NCBI GenBank assembly: GCA_963764665.1
Contig: CAVXTL010000024.1
Location: forward strand, 1 to 64,000
Source: JACVRW01 sp963764665
GTDB taxonomy: Bacteria > Actinomycetota > Thermoleophilia > Solirubrobacterales > Thermoleophilaceae
Length of the DNA stretch: 64,000 nucleotides
Direction of reading: 5' to 3'
Both the position numbers and the translations under genes were made by a program. The notes under the pieces were generated by a model. It was given only the letters and a program-made list of their open reading frames with translations, did no database searches and was not told the DNA's origin. Positions 1 through 7,784 of this stretch are shown piece after piece. The first letter of the stretch is position 1; the number at the start of each line of letters is the position of its first letter.

Positions 1-86
1 GCAAGTCCACGGAGCGCCCGGACGATCCGATCGTCCGCGGCATCGTGGCCAAGATCTCCCACCTCGTGGAGGTGGACCGTGGCTGA
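1..86 (+). CDS. rpmD: 50S ribosomal protein L30, C-terminal end (partial)
   Basis: Only the last 27 residues are present; the gene starts before the window. The readable end runs KSTERPDDPIVRGIVAK and closes with HLVEVDRG. It carries the D-x-P-x-x-RGI-x-K and HLVEV pattern typical of the L30 C-terminus. The stop codon (84-86) overlaps the GTG start of rplO, the usual L30-L15 order in the spc operon. Identification rests on motif plus position. Confidence 0.85.
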   Translation, partial: KSTERPDDPIVRGIVAKISHLVEVDRG

Positions 87-576
87 GCAGGGCAGCGAGC
101 GAATCGGTCTCCACAACCTCAAGCCGGCACCCGGCTCGCGGCACCCGCGCAAGCGCGTCGGGCGCGGCGAGGGCTCCGGCGTGGGCAAGACCTCCGGCCG
201 TGGCCACAAGGGCGCCGGCCAGCGCTCGGGCGCGAAGAAGAAGGTCGGCTTCGAGGGCGGGCAGAACCCGATCCACATGCGGATGCGCAAGCTCCGCGGG
301 CCCACGAAGAAGACGTCGATGCCCTTCGAGATGTTCCGCACGCGCACTCAGCCCGTGAACCTGACCGACCTGGAGGCGCGCTTCGAGAAGGGCGCCGAGG
401 TCTCACCCGACTCGCTGCGCGCGGCCGGCCTGGCCACGCGTCGCGACGTGCCGGTCAAGGTGCTCGGACAGGGCGAGCTGTCGAAGGCTCTCACCGTCCA
501 CGCGCACGGCTTCTCCGGCACTGCCCGCGAGAAGATCGAGGCGGCCGGGGGCACCTGCGTCGTCATCGAGGGGTAG
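79..576 (+). CDS. rplO: 50S ribosomal protein L15
   Basis: Structural protein of the large ribosomal subunit that binds 23S rRNA late in assembly. The protein is 165 residues, slightly longer than the usual 145-150. The N-terminus has the basic Gly-rich L15 signature (HNLKPAPGSRHPRKRVGRG, then GSGVGKTSGRGHKG). The C-terminal half has the VKVLGQGEL segment followed by an HGFSGTAREKIEAAGG end. The GTG start overlaps the stop of L30 by 8 bases, and secY starts 3 bases after its stop, so all three are translationally linked. Confidence 0.97.
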   Translation: MAEQGSERIGLHNLKPAPGSRHPRKRVGRGEGSGVGKTSGRGHKGAGQRSGAKKKVGFEGGQNPIHMRMRKLRGPTKKTSMPFEMFRTRTQPVNLTDLEARFEKGAEVSPDSLRAAGLATRRDVPVKVLGQGELSKALTVHAHGFSGTAREKIEAAGGTCVVIEG

Positions 577-579
577 CAC

Positions 580-1848
580 GTGCTCCGCACGTTCCTGAAC
601 GCTTTCCGGGTGGCCGACATCCGGAAGAAGCTGGCGTTCACCGCGGGGATGCTGGCGCTCTACCGGATCGGCGCCTACATCCCGGCGCCCGGCATCAACA
701 TCGAGGCCGTCGAGAACATCTCCGAGAACTTCGGCGGCTCGAACGTCCTCGGCTTCCTCAACCTCTTCTCGGGCGGATCGCTCCAGCGCTTCGCGATCTT
801 CGCGCTCGGGATCATGCCGTACATCACGGCGTCGATCATGCTGCAGCTGCTGACCGTCGTGATCCCCTCGCTCGACAAGCTCCGCAAGGAGGGCGAGGTC
901 GGCCAGCAGAAGATCACCCAGTACACGCGCTACCTGACCGTGGCGCTCGCCTTCGGCCAGTCGGTCGGCTACGTGTTCCTCTTCAGGACCTTCTCGAGCG
1001 GCAGCGCCGAGGTGGTCGAGAACTTCACCTTCGGCCGCGTCTTCGTGATCGTCATAACGCTCACGGCCGGCTGCGTGCTGCTGATGTGGTTCGGCGAGCT
1101 GATCACCCAGCGCGGCATCGGCAACGGGATCTCGCTGATGATCTTCGCGTCGATCGTGTCGGGCCTGCCGCAGGGCATCAACTCGTGGTGGAACAACCCC
1201 GACCAGGTCTTCGTCCTAATCATGCCCTTCCTGGCGCTGGCGATCGTGGTCGCGATCGTGTTCATGCAGGAGGGCCAGCGGCGCATCCCCGTCCAATACG
1301 CCAAACGCGTCGTCGGGCGCAGGATGGCGGGCGGCGGATCGACCTACCTGCCCCTGCGGGTGAACATGGCCGGCGTGATCCCCGTGATCTTCGCCGCGTC
1401 GCTGATGGCGTTCCCGCCGACGGTAGGCGAGCTCACGCAGGCCCCGTGGGCGCGCGACTTCTCGACCTTCTTCTCCCCGAACGGGGCGCCGTACCTGATC
1501 GGCGAATCGCTGTTCATCATCCTCTTCACGTACTTCTACACCGCGGTGACGTTCAATCCCGTGGAGCAGGCGGACAACCTCAAGAAGTACGGCGGGTTCA
1601 TCCCCGGGGTGAGACCCGGCCGGCCTACGGCCGAGTATCTGGACCGGATCCTGGCTCGCCTGACGTTCCCGGGCGCGCTCTACCTGGCTGCGGTCGCTGC
1701 TCTTCCGACGATCCTGCTCAGCCAGACCAGCGCCAACTTCTACTTCGGCGGAACGTCGATCCTGATCGTGGTCGGCGTGGCTCTCGACACGATGAAGCAG
1801 CTCGAGGCGCAGATGATGATGCGCAATTACGAGGGCTTCCTGAAGTAA
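580..1848 (+). CDS. secY: Preprotein translocase subunit SecY
   Basis: Channel-forming subunit of the Sec translocon in the cytoplasmic membrane. The 422 residues match family length and contain about ten hydrophobic segments. The N-terminus has the conserved FRVADIRKKL and YRIGAYIPAPGI stretches. GIMPYITASIMLQLLTVVIPSL and ERRIPVQYAKRVVGR-type motifs (here QRRIPVQYAKR) are recognisable, as is NLKKYGGFIPGVRPGRPTAEYL before the last two membrane spans. It starts with GTG 3 bases after rplO and sits in its standard place between L15 and adenylate kinase. Confidence 0.98.
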   Translation: MLRTFLNAFRVADIRKKLAFTAGMLALYRIGAYIPAPGINIEAVENISENFGGSNVLGFLNLFSGGSLQRFAIFALGIMPYITASIMLQLLTVVIPSLDKLRKEGEVGQQKITQYTRYLTVALAFGQSVGYVFLFRTFSSGSAEVVENFTFGRVFVIVITLTAGCVLLMWFGELITQRGIGNGISLMIFASIVSGLPQGINSWWNNPDQVFVLIMPFLALAIVVAIVFMQEGQRRIPVQYAKRVVGRRMAGGGSTYLPLRVNMAGVIPVIFAASLMAFPPTVGELTQAPWARDFSTFFSPNGAPYLIGESLFIILFTYFYTAVTFNPVEQADNLKKYGGFIPGVRPGRPTAEYLDRILARLTFPGALYLAAVAALPTILLSQTSANFYFGGTSILIVVGVALDTMKQLEAQMMMRNYEGFLK

Positions 1849-1894
1849 CGCTGCAGGCGCGGTGCCAGGGGCGGGGCCTCGGCCCGGGACCCGG

Positions 1895-1900
1895 TAGCCT
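1895..1900 (+). promoter_or_regulatory. Possible -10 box (TAGCCT) before adk
   Basis: TAGCCT fits TANNNT and lies 12 bases before the adk ATG, in the only sizeable gap (64 bp) of the secY-adk junction. It could give adk a second promoter inside the ribosomal operon with a very short leader. Motif match only; no clear -35 seen. Confidence 0.3.
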
Positions 1901-1912
1901 CTCCGCCCTCCG

Positions 1913-2587
1913 ATGAGCGAGCTCAACCTCATCCTTCTCGGCCCTCCCGGCGCCGGCAAGGGCACCCAGGCCGAGCGGCTGGTCGACGACTTCGACCTCC
2001 CCTACTACGCCACCGGCGACATCCTTCGCCAGGCGGTCAAGGACGAGACCGAGCTCGGCAAGGAGGCGAAGGAGTACATGGACCGGGGCGATCTCGTCCC
2101 GGACGACCTGATCACGCGGGTGGTGCTGGAGCGCCTGGACTCGGAGGAGGCGAAGGACGGCTTCCTGCTCGACGGTTTCCCGCGCACGATCCCCCAGGCG
2201 GAGGCGCTGAGCGGAGAGCTCAAGCGGGCCGGCAGGTCGCTCACGGCTGCCATGCTGATAGACGCCTCCGACGACGAGGTGCTGCGCCGCACCACCGGCC
2301 GGCGCATCTGCGTGAAGTCGGGGCACCTCTACCACGTGGAGTTCGACCCACCGAAGAACGACGGCACCTGTGACCAAGACGGCTCCCGCCTCATCCAGCG
2401 CGACGACGACAAGCCCGAGACCGTGAAGAAGCGCCTGTCGGTCTACCACGACCAGACCGCGCCGCTGATCGACTGGTACGACGGCGCGGGCCTGCTGCGC
2501 CGCTTCGACGGAAACCGCACTCAGGAAGAGGTCCACGACCACCTGCGCGCCACGCTGGCCACGCTCAAGCTCGAGGGCGAGCTCTGA
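1913..2587 (+). CDS. adk: Adenylate kinase
   Basis: Interconverts ATP + AMP and 2 ADP in the cytoplasm. The 224 residues fit the long bacterial form. The P-loop GPPGAGKGTQ lies near residue 9, the AMP-site motif TGDILR follows, then DGFPRT and the LID region. The LID keeps traces of the zinc-binding type (CVKS...CDQD): the second cysteine is Ser and the fourth ligand Asp, so zinc binding is uncertain. A secY-adk-map order is standard in Gram-positive spc operons. The next gene, map, begins 4 bases after its stop. Confidence 0.97.
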   Translation: MSELNLILLGPPGAGKGTQAERLVDDFDLPYYATGDILRQAVKDETELGKEAKEYMDRGDLVPDDLITRVVLERLDSEEAKDGFLLDGFPRTIPQAEALSGELKRAGRSLTAAMLIDASDDEVLRRTTGRRICVKSGHLYHVEFDPPKNDGTCDQDGSRLIQRDDDKPETVKKRLSVYHDQTAPLIDWYDGAGLLRRFDGNRTQEEVHDHLRATLATLKLEGEL

Positions 2588-2591
2588 TCCG

Positions 2592-3392
2592 GTGATCATC
2601 CGCAAGACACCCGAGGAGCTCGACAAGATGGCCGCGGCCGGCGACGTGCTCGTCCGCTGCCACGACATGCTGCGCAGCAAGGCCCGTCCCGGCGTGACCA
2701 CGAAGCAGCTCGACGAGGCGGCCGAGCGGTTCATCCGCTCCCAGGGCGCCGAGCCGGCCTTCAAGGGCTACCGCGGATTCGCCGGCTCGATCTGCGCCTC
2801 GCCCAACTCGATGGTCGTGCACGGCATCCCGGGCCCCTACGCGCTCCGGCGCGGGGACCTGATCTCCCTGGACGTGGGCGTGGTGCTCGACGGCTGGGTG
2901 GCCGACGCCGCGATCACCCACGCGATCGGGAAGGTCACGCCGATCGCCACGCGCCTGCTCGCCGCCACCCGCGCGTCGCTCTTCGACGCGGTGGAGCAGT
3001 GCCGCCCCGGCAACCGGCTGGGCGACGTGTCGCACGCGGTCCAGCGGCGGGTCGAGAGCGAGGGGTTCTCGGTGATCCGGTCGCTGGTCGGCCACGGCGT
3101 CGGCCGCGACATGCACGAGGACCCGCAGATCCCCAACTTCGGGGATCCCGGCACAGGACCGGAGCTCGAGGACGGCATGGTGCTCGCCATCGAGCCGATG
3201 GTCAACGCAGGCGGCCACCAGGTGCGGATGGGCTCGGACAACTGGGCCGTCTACTCGCAGGACGGGTCGCTCACGGCCCACTTCGAGCACACCGTCGCGG
3301 TCACCGCCGACGGCCCCCGGATCCTCACTCCGTGGCACCTCGATGCGAGCGAGCGCGCACCCGTCGGGGCGCAGGCTGCAAGCGGCGCTTGA
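2592..3392 (+). CDS. map: Type I methionine aminopeptidase
   Basis: Removes the initiator Met from nascent proteins. The 266 residues show the pita-bread fold and the five metal ligands in order: Asp in SLDVG, Asp in VADAA, His in GHGVGRDMHEDP, Glu in AIEPM and Glu in FEHTV. GTG start 4 bases after adk. A short C-terminal extension rich in Ala follows the catalytic domain. It closes the secY-adk-map block; infA, which normally follows, is absent here. Confidence 0.96.
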   Translation: MIIRKTPEELDKMAAAGDVLVRCHDMLRSKARPGVTTKQLDEAAERFIRSQGAEPAFKGYRGFAGSICASPNSMVVHGIPGPYALRRGDLISLDVGVVLDGWVADAAITHAIGKVTPIATRLLAATRASLFDAVEQCRPGNRLGDVSHAVQRRVESEGFSVIRSLVGHGVGRDMHEDPQIPNFGDPGTGPELEDGMVLAIEPMVNAGGHQVRMGSDNWAVYSQDGSLTAHFEHTVAVTADGPRILTPWHLDASERAPVGAQAASGA

Positions 3393-3474
3393 CTGCTACT
3401 CTTACCGGTCGGCGCGCGGCCGTCTCCTGGGCCCCGTCGCCTCCCTCTTTCGAATACGTCCAGGTCACGGAGCT
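3393..3474 (+). other. map-rpmJ intergenic gap where infA is expected
   Basis: These 82 bases contain no open frame long enough for IF-1 (about 72 residues). A TTGACT hexamer at 3389-3394 and TACTCT at 3397-3402 are promoter-like but badly spaced, so no promoter is called. A GGAG (3469-3472) just before the rpmJ ATG is a plausible ribosome binding site. Confidence 0.6.
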
Positions 3475-3588
3475 ATGAAGGTCCGAGCATCGGTCAAGCC
3501 CATGTGCGAGAAGTGCAAGGTCATCCGCCGCGGCGGTGCGGTTCTCGTGATCTGTTCAAACCCGCGTCACAAGCAGCGGCAGGGGTGA
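3475..3588 (+). CDS. rpmJ: 50S ribosomal protein L36
   Basis: A 37-residue zinc-ribbon ribosomal protein: MKVRASVKPMCEKCKVI, then CSNPRHKQRQG at the end. The four ligands Cys11, Cys14, Cys27 and His33 are all kept, so this is the zinc-binding C+ paralogue. The same frame stays open upstream, but ATG 3475 gives the exact family N-terminus and has a GGAG in front. It is followed by rpsM after 10 bases. Confidence 0.97.
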   Translation: MKVRASVKPMCEKCKVIRRGGAVLVICSNPRHKQRQG

Positions 3589-3598
3589 CCCGGGGCTA

Positions 3599-3985
3599 GT
3601 GGCACGCATATCTGGAGTCAACATTCCCCTCAACAAGAGGGTCGCGGTCGGCCTGACGTACATCTACGGGATCGGCGACTCGATCGCGGAGAAGGTGCTC
3701 GAGGAGTCCGGCGTGGATCCCAACACCCACGTGAAGGACCTGACCGAGGACGAGGTTCGGAAGCTGCGCGAGAAGGTCGACGACCTGCTCGTAGAGGGAG
3801 ATCTGAGGCGCGAGCGTTCGCAGAACGTCAAGCGCCTCATGGAGATCGGCTCCTACAAGGGGCTGCGACACCGGCGGGGACTGCCCGTCAACGGGCAGCG
3901 GACCAAGACCAACGCCCGGTCGCGAAAAGGACCTAAGCGCGGCTCGGCAATGGGCGGCGGCAAGAAGAAGATAAGGAAGCACTGA
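3599..3985 (+). CDS. rpsM: 30S ribosomal protein S13
   Basis: Small-subunit head protein contacting the P-site tRNA and 50S bridges. The 128 residues begin ARISGVNIPLNKRV and GLTYIYGIG, continue with a helix-two-turn-helix region, then GSYKGLRHRRGLPVNGQRT and a very basic tail ending KKKIRKH. GTG start; the family begins at exactly this residue. rpsM-rpsK-rpsD-rpoA-rplQ is the classical alpha operon order. Confidence 0.98.
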   Translation: MARISGVNIPLNKRVAVGLTYIYGIGDSIAEKVLEESGVDPNTHVKDLTEDEVRKLREKVDDLLVEGDLRRERSQNVKRLMEIGSYKGLRHRRGLPVNGQRTKTNARSRKGPKRGSAMGGGKKKIRKH

Positions 3986-3993
3986 CCTCTTAG

Positions 3994-4392
3994 ATGGCGC
4001 AGCAGAGACCAGGACGGCCGCGTGGTCGCAGGCGGGTACGGAAGAACGTGCCCTTCGGCCAGGCCCACATCAAGACAAGCTTCAACAACACCATCGTGGC
4101 CCTCACCGACCGCGAGGGGAACGTGATCGCGTGGGAGTCCGCCGGCGGCGCCGGCTTCAAGGGCTCGCGCAAGTCCACCCCGTTCGCGGCGCAGGTGACT
4201 GCCGACGCCGCGGCGCGCAAGGGCATGGAGCACGGGCTCCAGAAGGTCGAGGTCTTCGTGAAGGGCCCCGGTTCCGGTCGCGAGACCGCCATTCGCTCGC
4301 TGCAGGCGGCGGGCCTCGAGATCACAGGGATCAGGGACGTCACGCCCCAGGCCCACAACGGTTGCCGTCCCCGGAAGCGCAGGAGGGTCTAG
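3994..4392 (+). CDS. rpsK: 30S ribosomal protein S11
   Basis: Small-subunit platform protein. The 132 residues have a basic N-terminus, then KTSFNNTIVALTDREGNVI, SAGGAGFKGSRKSTPFAAQ and the C-terminal signature DVTPQAHNGCRPRKRRRV. ATG start 8 bases after rpsM; rpsD follows after 2 bases. Length and ends match the family. Confidence 0.98.
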   Translation: MAQQRPGRPRGRRRVRKNVPFGQAHIKTSFNNTIVALTDREGNVIAWESAGGAGFKGSRKSTPFAAQVTADAAARKGMEHGLQKVEVFVKGPGSGRETAIRSLQAAGLEITGIRDVTPQAHNGCRPRKRRRV

Positions 4393-4394
4393 CG

Positions 4395-5015
4395 ATGGCC
4401 CGCGATACCAGTCCGCAGTGCAAGCAGTGCCGACGCGAGGGCACCAAGCTCTTCCTGAAGGGGGAACGCTGCCTCACCGACAAATGTGCGATCGAGCGCC
4501 GAAGCTATCCGCCGGGCGATCACGGACGCGGCCGTTCGCGGCAGTCCGAGTACCGGCTCCAGTTGCGCGAGAAGCAGAAGGCGCGCCGCTACTACGGCGT
4601 GCTCGAGAAGCAGTTCCGCAACTACTACGCCAAGGCCAGTCGTCAGACCGGTGTGACCGGCGAGAATCTTCTGCGGCTCCTGGAGAGCCGCTTCGACAAC
4701 GTGCTGGTGCGCCTCGGCTTCGCCGCCTCGCGGCGCCAGGCCCGCCAGATGGTCAGGCACGGGCACTGGACGGTGAATGGCCGCCGCGTGGACATTCCGT
4801 CCTACCAGCTGCGACCCGACGACGTGATCACCATGAAGGCCGGTGCCCCCGTCGATCCGGTGGTGCGCGACGCCACCGAGCTCACCTCGGCGGTGCCGGC
4901 TTGGCTGCAGGCCGACCACGACGGCCTGACGGCGAAGGTGCTCCGCCTGCCTGAGCGGCAGGAGATCACCACGCCGGTGCAGGAACAGCTCATCGTCGAG
5001 CTTTACTCGAAGTAG
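4395..5015 (+). CDS. rpsD: 30S ribosomal protein S4, zinc-binding form
   Basis: Primary 16S rRNA binding protein. The 206 residues start MARDTSPQCKQCRREG. Cys9, Cys12, Cys26 and Cys31 form the zinc site of the C+ paralogue. An S4 RNA-binding domain follows (LESRFDNVLVRLGFA, then SRRQARQMVRHGHWTVNGR). The end LIVELYSK is canonical. ATG 4395 was chosen because it gives the family N-terminus; the frame is open further upstream inside rpsK. A hairpin follows at 5031-5047. Confidence 0.98.
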   Translation: MARDTSPQCKQCRREGTKLFLKGERCLTDKCAIERRSYPPGDHGRGRSRQSEYRLQLREKQKARRYYGVLEKQFRNYYAKASRQTGVTGENLLRLLESRFDNVLVRLGFAASRRQARQMVRHGHWTVNGRRVDIPSYQLRPDDVITMKAGAPVDPVVRDATELTSAVPAWLQADHDGLTAKVLRLPERQEITTPVQEQLIVELYSK

Positions 5016-5030
5016 TGAACGCGAGCGTGG

Positions 5031-5047
5031 CGGCCACTTTGTGGCCG
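5031..5047 (+). other. Perfect 7-bp hairpin between rpsD and rpoA
   Basis: CGGCCAC, loop TTT, GTGGCCG. It lies in the 61-base rpsD-rpoA gap, ending 29 bases before the rpoA ATG. No T-tract follows, so a full terminator is unlikely. It could be a processing or attenuation site, or a protein-binding RNA element. Structure seen; role inferred. Confidence 0.45.
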
Positions 5048-5076
5048 TGCGCGCCCTAGACGCGAAGGAAGCACCC

Positions 5077-6051
5077 ATGATCGAGTTTCAGACTCCGCAG
5101 ATATCCACAGAGAACGTGCAGGACAACCGAGGCACGTTCACGATCGAGCCGCTGGACCGCGGCTTCGGCTACACGTTCGGCAACTCGCTTCGGCGGGTCC
5201 TGCTGTCGTCGCTGGCCGGCGCAGCGGTCACCAGCGTGCGGATCGAGGGCGTGGCCCACGAGTTCTCCACGATCCCCGGCGTGAAGGAGGATGTGACCGA
5301 CATCGTCCTGAACCTCAAGGAGGTCGTCTGCCGGATGCACTCCGAGGCGGCCGAGATCGAGGCGCCGCTCGTGATCACCGGCCCGGGCGACGTCACCGCC
5401 GGTGACATCGACCTGCCCTCAGGCGTCGAGATCCTCAACCCCGAGGCCCACATCGCCTCGCTGGAGCGGAAGACCAAGCTCGAGGTGTACCTGACGATCG
5501 GGCACGGCCGCGGGTACTCCCCCGCCGAGGAGAACAAGACCGCGGACCAGCCGATCGGCGTGATCCCGATCGACTCGATCTTCTCCCCCGTCAAGCGGGT
5601 GGCCTACTCGGTGGACGCCGCGCGCGTGGGTCAGAAGACCGACTACGACAAGCTCACGCTGGACATCGAGACCGACGGCTCGCTCGAGCCCCAGGCCGCC
5701 CTCCGCGAGGCCGCGGAGATCCTGATCAAGTACCTGGCGATCTTCACCGACGCCGATCGGGTGGAGGCCCTGCGGGACCAGGGGGCCGCGCTCGTGGCGG
5801 GAGAGCTCGGGCTGTCCGGCGACGGCAGCGGAGCTCCCGGCGCCGGCGGGATGGACGAGATCCTGATCGAGGAGCTCGAGCTGGGCGTCCGCTCCTACAA
5901 CTGCCTCAAGCGTGCCGGCATCCAGACGGTCGGCGACCTGGTGCAGAAGAGCGACTCCGAGCTGGCCGCGATCCCGAACTTCGGCCGCAAGTCGATCGAA
6001 GAGGTCAAGGAGACCCTCGACGCTCGTGGGCTCGCGCTTCGCGCGGGCTAG
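5077..6051 (+). CDS. rpoA: DNA-directed RNA polymerase subunit alpha
   Basis: Assembly platform of RNA polymerase. ATG 5077 gives 324 residues beginning MIEFQTPQIS, with GAAGGAAG 8 bases before it. An in-frame GTG at 5041 would add 12 unconserved residues. The N-terminal domain has DRGFGYTFGNSLRRVLLSS and the C-terminal domain has ELGVRSYNCLKRAGI, then TVGDLVQKSDSEL and IPNFGRKSIEEV, which bind UP elements and activators. A Gly/Ala-rich linker near residue 250 joins them. Confidence 0.98.
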   Translation: MIEFQTPQISTENVQDNRGTFTIEPLDRGFGYTFGNSLRRVLLSSLAGAAVTSVRIEGVAHEFSTIPGVKEDVTDIVLNLKEVVCRMHSEAAEIEAPLVITGPGDVTAGDIDLPSGVEILNPEAHIASLERKTKLEVYLTIGHGRGYSPAEENKTADQPIGVIPIDSIFSPVKRVAYSVDAARVGQKTDYDKLTLDIETDGSLEPQAALREAAEILIKYLAIFTDADRVEALRDQGAALVAGELGLSGDGSGAPGAGGMDEILIEELELGVRSYNCLKRAGIQTVGDLVQKSDSELAAIPNFGRKSIEEVKETLDARGLALRAG

Positions 6052-6059
6052 GGCAGGGG

Positions 6060-6065
6060 TAGGAT
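6060..6065 (+). promoter_or_regulatory. -10 box TAGGAT before rplQ
   Basis: TAGGAT ends 9 bases before the GTG of rplQ. This spacing would put the transcript start within about 2-3 bases of the start codon, giving rplQ a leaderless transcript of its own besides read-through from rpoA. Confidence 0.4.
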
Positions 6066-6074
6066 CGTTCGGCC

Positions 6075-6428
6075 GTGCGCCATCGCAAGCAAAAGGGAAA
6101 GCTGTCGCGTGACTCGGCGCACCGCAAGGCGCTGTTCATGAACCTGTGCCGCGAGGTGATCGACCACGAGCGGATCCAGACCACCGAGGCCAAGGCCAAG
6201 GCGGTCAAGCCGGAGCTCGAGCGGTTGATCACCCTCGCGAAGCGGGGCGACGCGCACTCGCGCCGAACGGCGATGTCGCGCCTCGGGCAGGACAAGTTCG
6301 TGGTCTACAAGCTCTTCGAGGAGATCGCGCCGCGGTATGCGGAGCGTCCGGGGGGCTATACGCGCATCCTCAAGTTGGGTCCGAGACGGTCGGACTCGAC
6401 TGAGATGGTCTTTCTCGAGCTCGTCTAG
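6075..6428 (+). CDS. rplQ: 50S ribosomal protein L17
   Basis: Large-subunit protein near the exit tunnel. The 117 residues begin MRHRKQKGKLSRDSAHRKAL and contain HERIQTTEAKAKAVKPELERLI; the end YTRILKLGPRRSDSTEMVFLEL is the family C-terminus. The GTG start lacks a Shine-Dalgarno sequence but has a TANNNT box 9 bases upstream. Last gene of the ribosomal operon. Its stop overlaps by 4 bases the stop of the convergent lipoprotein gene. Confidence 0.98.
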   Translation: MRHRKQKGKLSRDSAHRKALFMNLCREVIDHERIQTTEAKAKAVKPELERLITLAKRGDAHSRRTAMSRLGQDKFVVYKLFEEIAPRYAERPGGYTRILKLGPRRSDSTEMVFLELV

Positions 6429-6934
6429 CGGACCGCTCGTCCGTCTGCGGTCAGCACCAGCCAGGTGCCGCCGAACTCGACGACGTTCTGGCAGAGGATC
6501 TGGCGGGGCGGCTCGTCGTAGAAGTACAGCGGGTGGCCGCGGTAGGTGATCTGGCGGCGGCCGTCCCGGCGCTTGGTCGTGCCGAGGAGGGACTGCTTCA
6601 CGCCGCGTCCTGCCCGCGGGCGCCCCTTCGCGTAGAACGGGGGCCAGGCCTCCGCGCAGGCGCCGTAGCAGCGGCTGCGTCGGGGGTCGTCCTTGGTGAA
6701 CAGGTAGACGGCCTGGTCCTTGCCGCTGAAGAGCACGCGTCCGTACTCGGAGTCGCGCAGCTTCACCAGGGGTCCGCGGCGCGCAGGGGGCGGCTCCGCG
6801 GCCGCGGGCTCGACCGCGGCCGCCATCGGCGGGTCGTCCTTCGGGTCCTCCCCGCAGGCCACCAGGCCGGCGACCGCGAGGGTGGCGAGGAGCGCCCGTC
6901 TCACCCTCCTCACCTTAGGAGAGAGTGTATGCAC
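6425..6934 (-). CDS. Secreted-repeat lipoprotein (COG4315-like)
   Basis: A 169-residue exported protein. A positively charged start and hydrophobic stretch (RRALLATLAVAGLVAC) lead to a lipobox Cys near residue 27, so it is probably anchored to the outer face of the membrane. The mature part carries secreted-repeat units of the kind YGRVLFSGKDQAVYLFTKD and YRGHPLYFYDE, with a paired-Cys segment (RCYGACAEAWPP) between them. Function of this family is unknown. GTG 6934 sits 7 bases after a TATATA box, so it may be leaderless; internal GTGs are alternative starts. Confidence 0.75.
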   Translation of the reverse strand: MHTLSPKVRRVRRALLATLAVAGLVACGEDPKDDPPMAAAVEPAAAEPPPARRGPLVKLRDSEYGRVLFSGKDQAVYLFTKDDPRRSRCYGACAEAWPPFYAKGRPRAGRGVKQSLLGTTKRRDGRRQITYRGHPLYFYDEPPRQILCQNVVEFGGTWLVLTADGRAVR

Positions 6935-6941
6935 TTGTAGA

Positions 6942-6947
6942 TATATA
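6942..6947 (-). promoter_or_regulatory. -10 box TATATA before the lipoprotein gene
   Basis: Minus-strand TATATA ends 7 bases before the GTG at 6934. It is part of an unusually AT-rich 36-bp divergent gap shared with arsR. ATATA and TATAT at 6943-6947 and 6958-6962 form a short inverted repeat that could be the ArsR operator. Confidence 0.5.
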
Positions 6948-6957
6948 CCTGAACGGC

Positions 6958-6963
6958 TATATT
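6958..6963 (+). promoter_or_regulatory. -10 box TATATT before the arsR-type gene
   Basis: TATATT (5 of 6 to TATAAT) ends 7 bases before the ATG at 6971. TTGTAG at 6936-6941 is a weak -35 with 16-base spacing. The geometry predicts a leaderless transcript starting at or next to the ATG. Confidence 0.55.
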
Positions 6964-6970
6964 ATTCGCC

Positions 6971-7285
6971 ATGGCTACTGCCTTCGCGGTATTGGCGGAA
7001 CCCACCCGGCGGCGCATCCTGGACCTTCTTCGGGAGGAGCCCAGGTCCGTTGGTGATTTGGTCGAGCGTCTCGGGCTCAGCCAGCCCGGCACCTCCAAGC
7101 ACCTGCGGGTCCTGCGGGAGGCGGGGTTGGTTCGGGTTCGGCCGGAGGCTCAGACGCGCTGGTACGAGCTGCAGCCGGAGCCGCTGGCTGAGGTGGACGC
7201 CTGGCTCGGGCCCTACCGGCAGCTGTGGGCCGGACGGCTCGACGCGCTCGAACGGCATCTCGACGAGAAGGCGAGGGACGCATGA
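6971..7285 (+). CDS. ArsR-family transcriptional regulator
   Basis: A 104-residue winged helix-turn-helix protein: LAEPTRRRILDLLRE, then VGDLVERLGLSQPGTSKHLRVLREAGLV with the recognition helix at SQPGTSKHL, and a wing (RPEAQTRWYELQ). No metal-binding Cys pair is visible, so it is probably not a metal sensor. Its stop overlaps the ATG of the next gene (ATGA). ArsR followed by an SRPBCC/AHSA1 protein is a very common two-gene unit, where the regulator usually controls itself and its partner. Confidence 0.9.
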   Translation: MATAFAVLAEPTRRRILDLLREEPRSVGDLVERLGLSQPGTSKHLRVLREAGLVRVRPEAQTRWYELQPEPLAEVDAWLGPYRQLWAGRLDALERHLDEKARDA

Positions 7286-7782
7286 CCGCTGCTGACGGAG
7301 GACTCGAGGTTCGGACCGACGGCAAGAGCGTGTTGCGCTTCGAACGCAGGCTCGCCCATCCGATCGAGCGCGTCTGGGCGGCCATCACCGACCCCGGCGA
7401 GCTGATCCGGTGGTGGGGCAGTGCCCGGGTCGAGCTGGAGCCGGGCGGTCGCTTCGCGATGGCCTGGCTGAACGTGGACGACGAGGGCAACCGCGCGGAG
7501 ATGGAGGCCACCGTCACCGCGCTCGACCCACCGCGCCTGCTCGAGCTCAGCGGCGACATCCACGGCGTGCTGCGCTTCGAGCTCGCCGCAGACGGCGACC
7601 AGACGGTGCTCACCTTCACGAGCACGCTCGACCTCCCGGACGAGTACCGGACGAAAGTCCTGGCCGGCTGGCACTACCACCTGGATGCGCTCGCAGCCGC
7701 GTTGGAGGGCCGGGACGCCGACCTCGTGGAGCTACCCGGCTGGGACGCTCTCCATGAGCGCTACCTCGGCGCGGAGGCCTGA
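7282..7782 (+). CDS. SRPBCC (AHSA1-like) domain protein
   Basis: A 166-residue protein of the START/Bet v1-like fold: FERRLAHPIERVWAAITDPGE, then LIRWWG, LEPGGRFAM and a C-terminal GWHYHLDALAAALEG helix that closes the hydrophobic pocket. It probably binds a small hydrophobic ligand; the ligand is unknown. ATG 7282 overlaps the arsR stop, which shows translational coupling. The frame is open further upstream but only inside arsR. Confidence 0.88.
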   Translation: MTAADGGLEVRTDGKSVLRFERRLAHPIERVWAAITDPGELIRWWGSARVELEPGGRFAMAWLNVDDEGNRAEMEATVTALDPPRLLELSGDIHGVLRFELAADGDQTVLTFTSTLDLPDEYRTKVLAGWHYHLDALAAALEGRDADLVELPGWDALHERYLGAEA

Positions 7783-7784
7783 GG

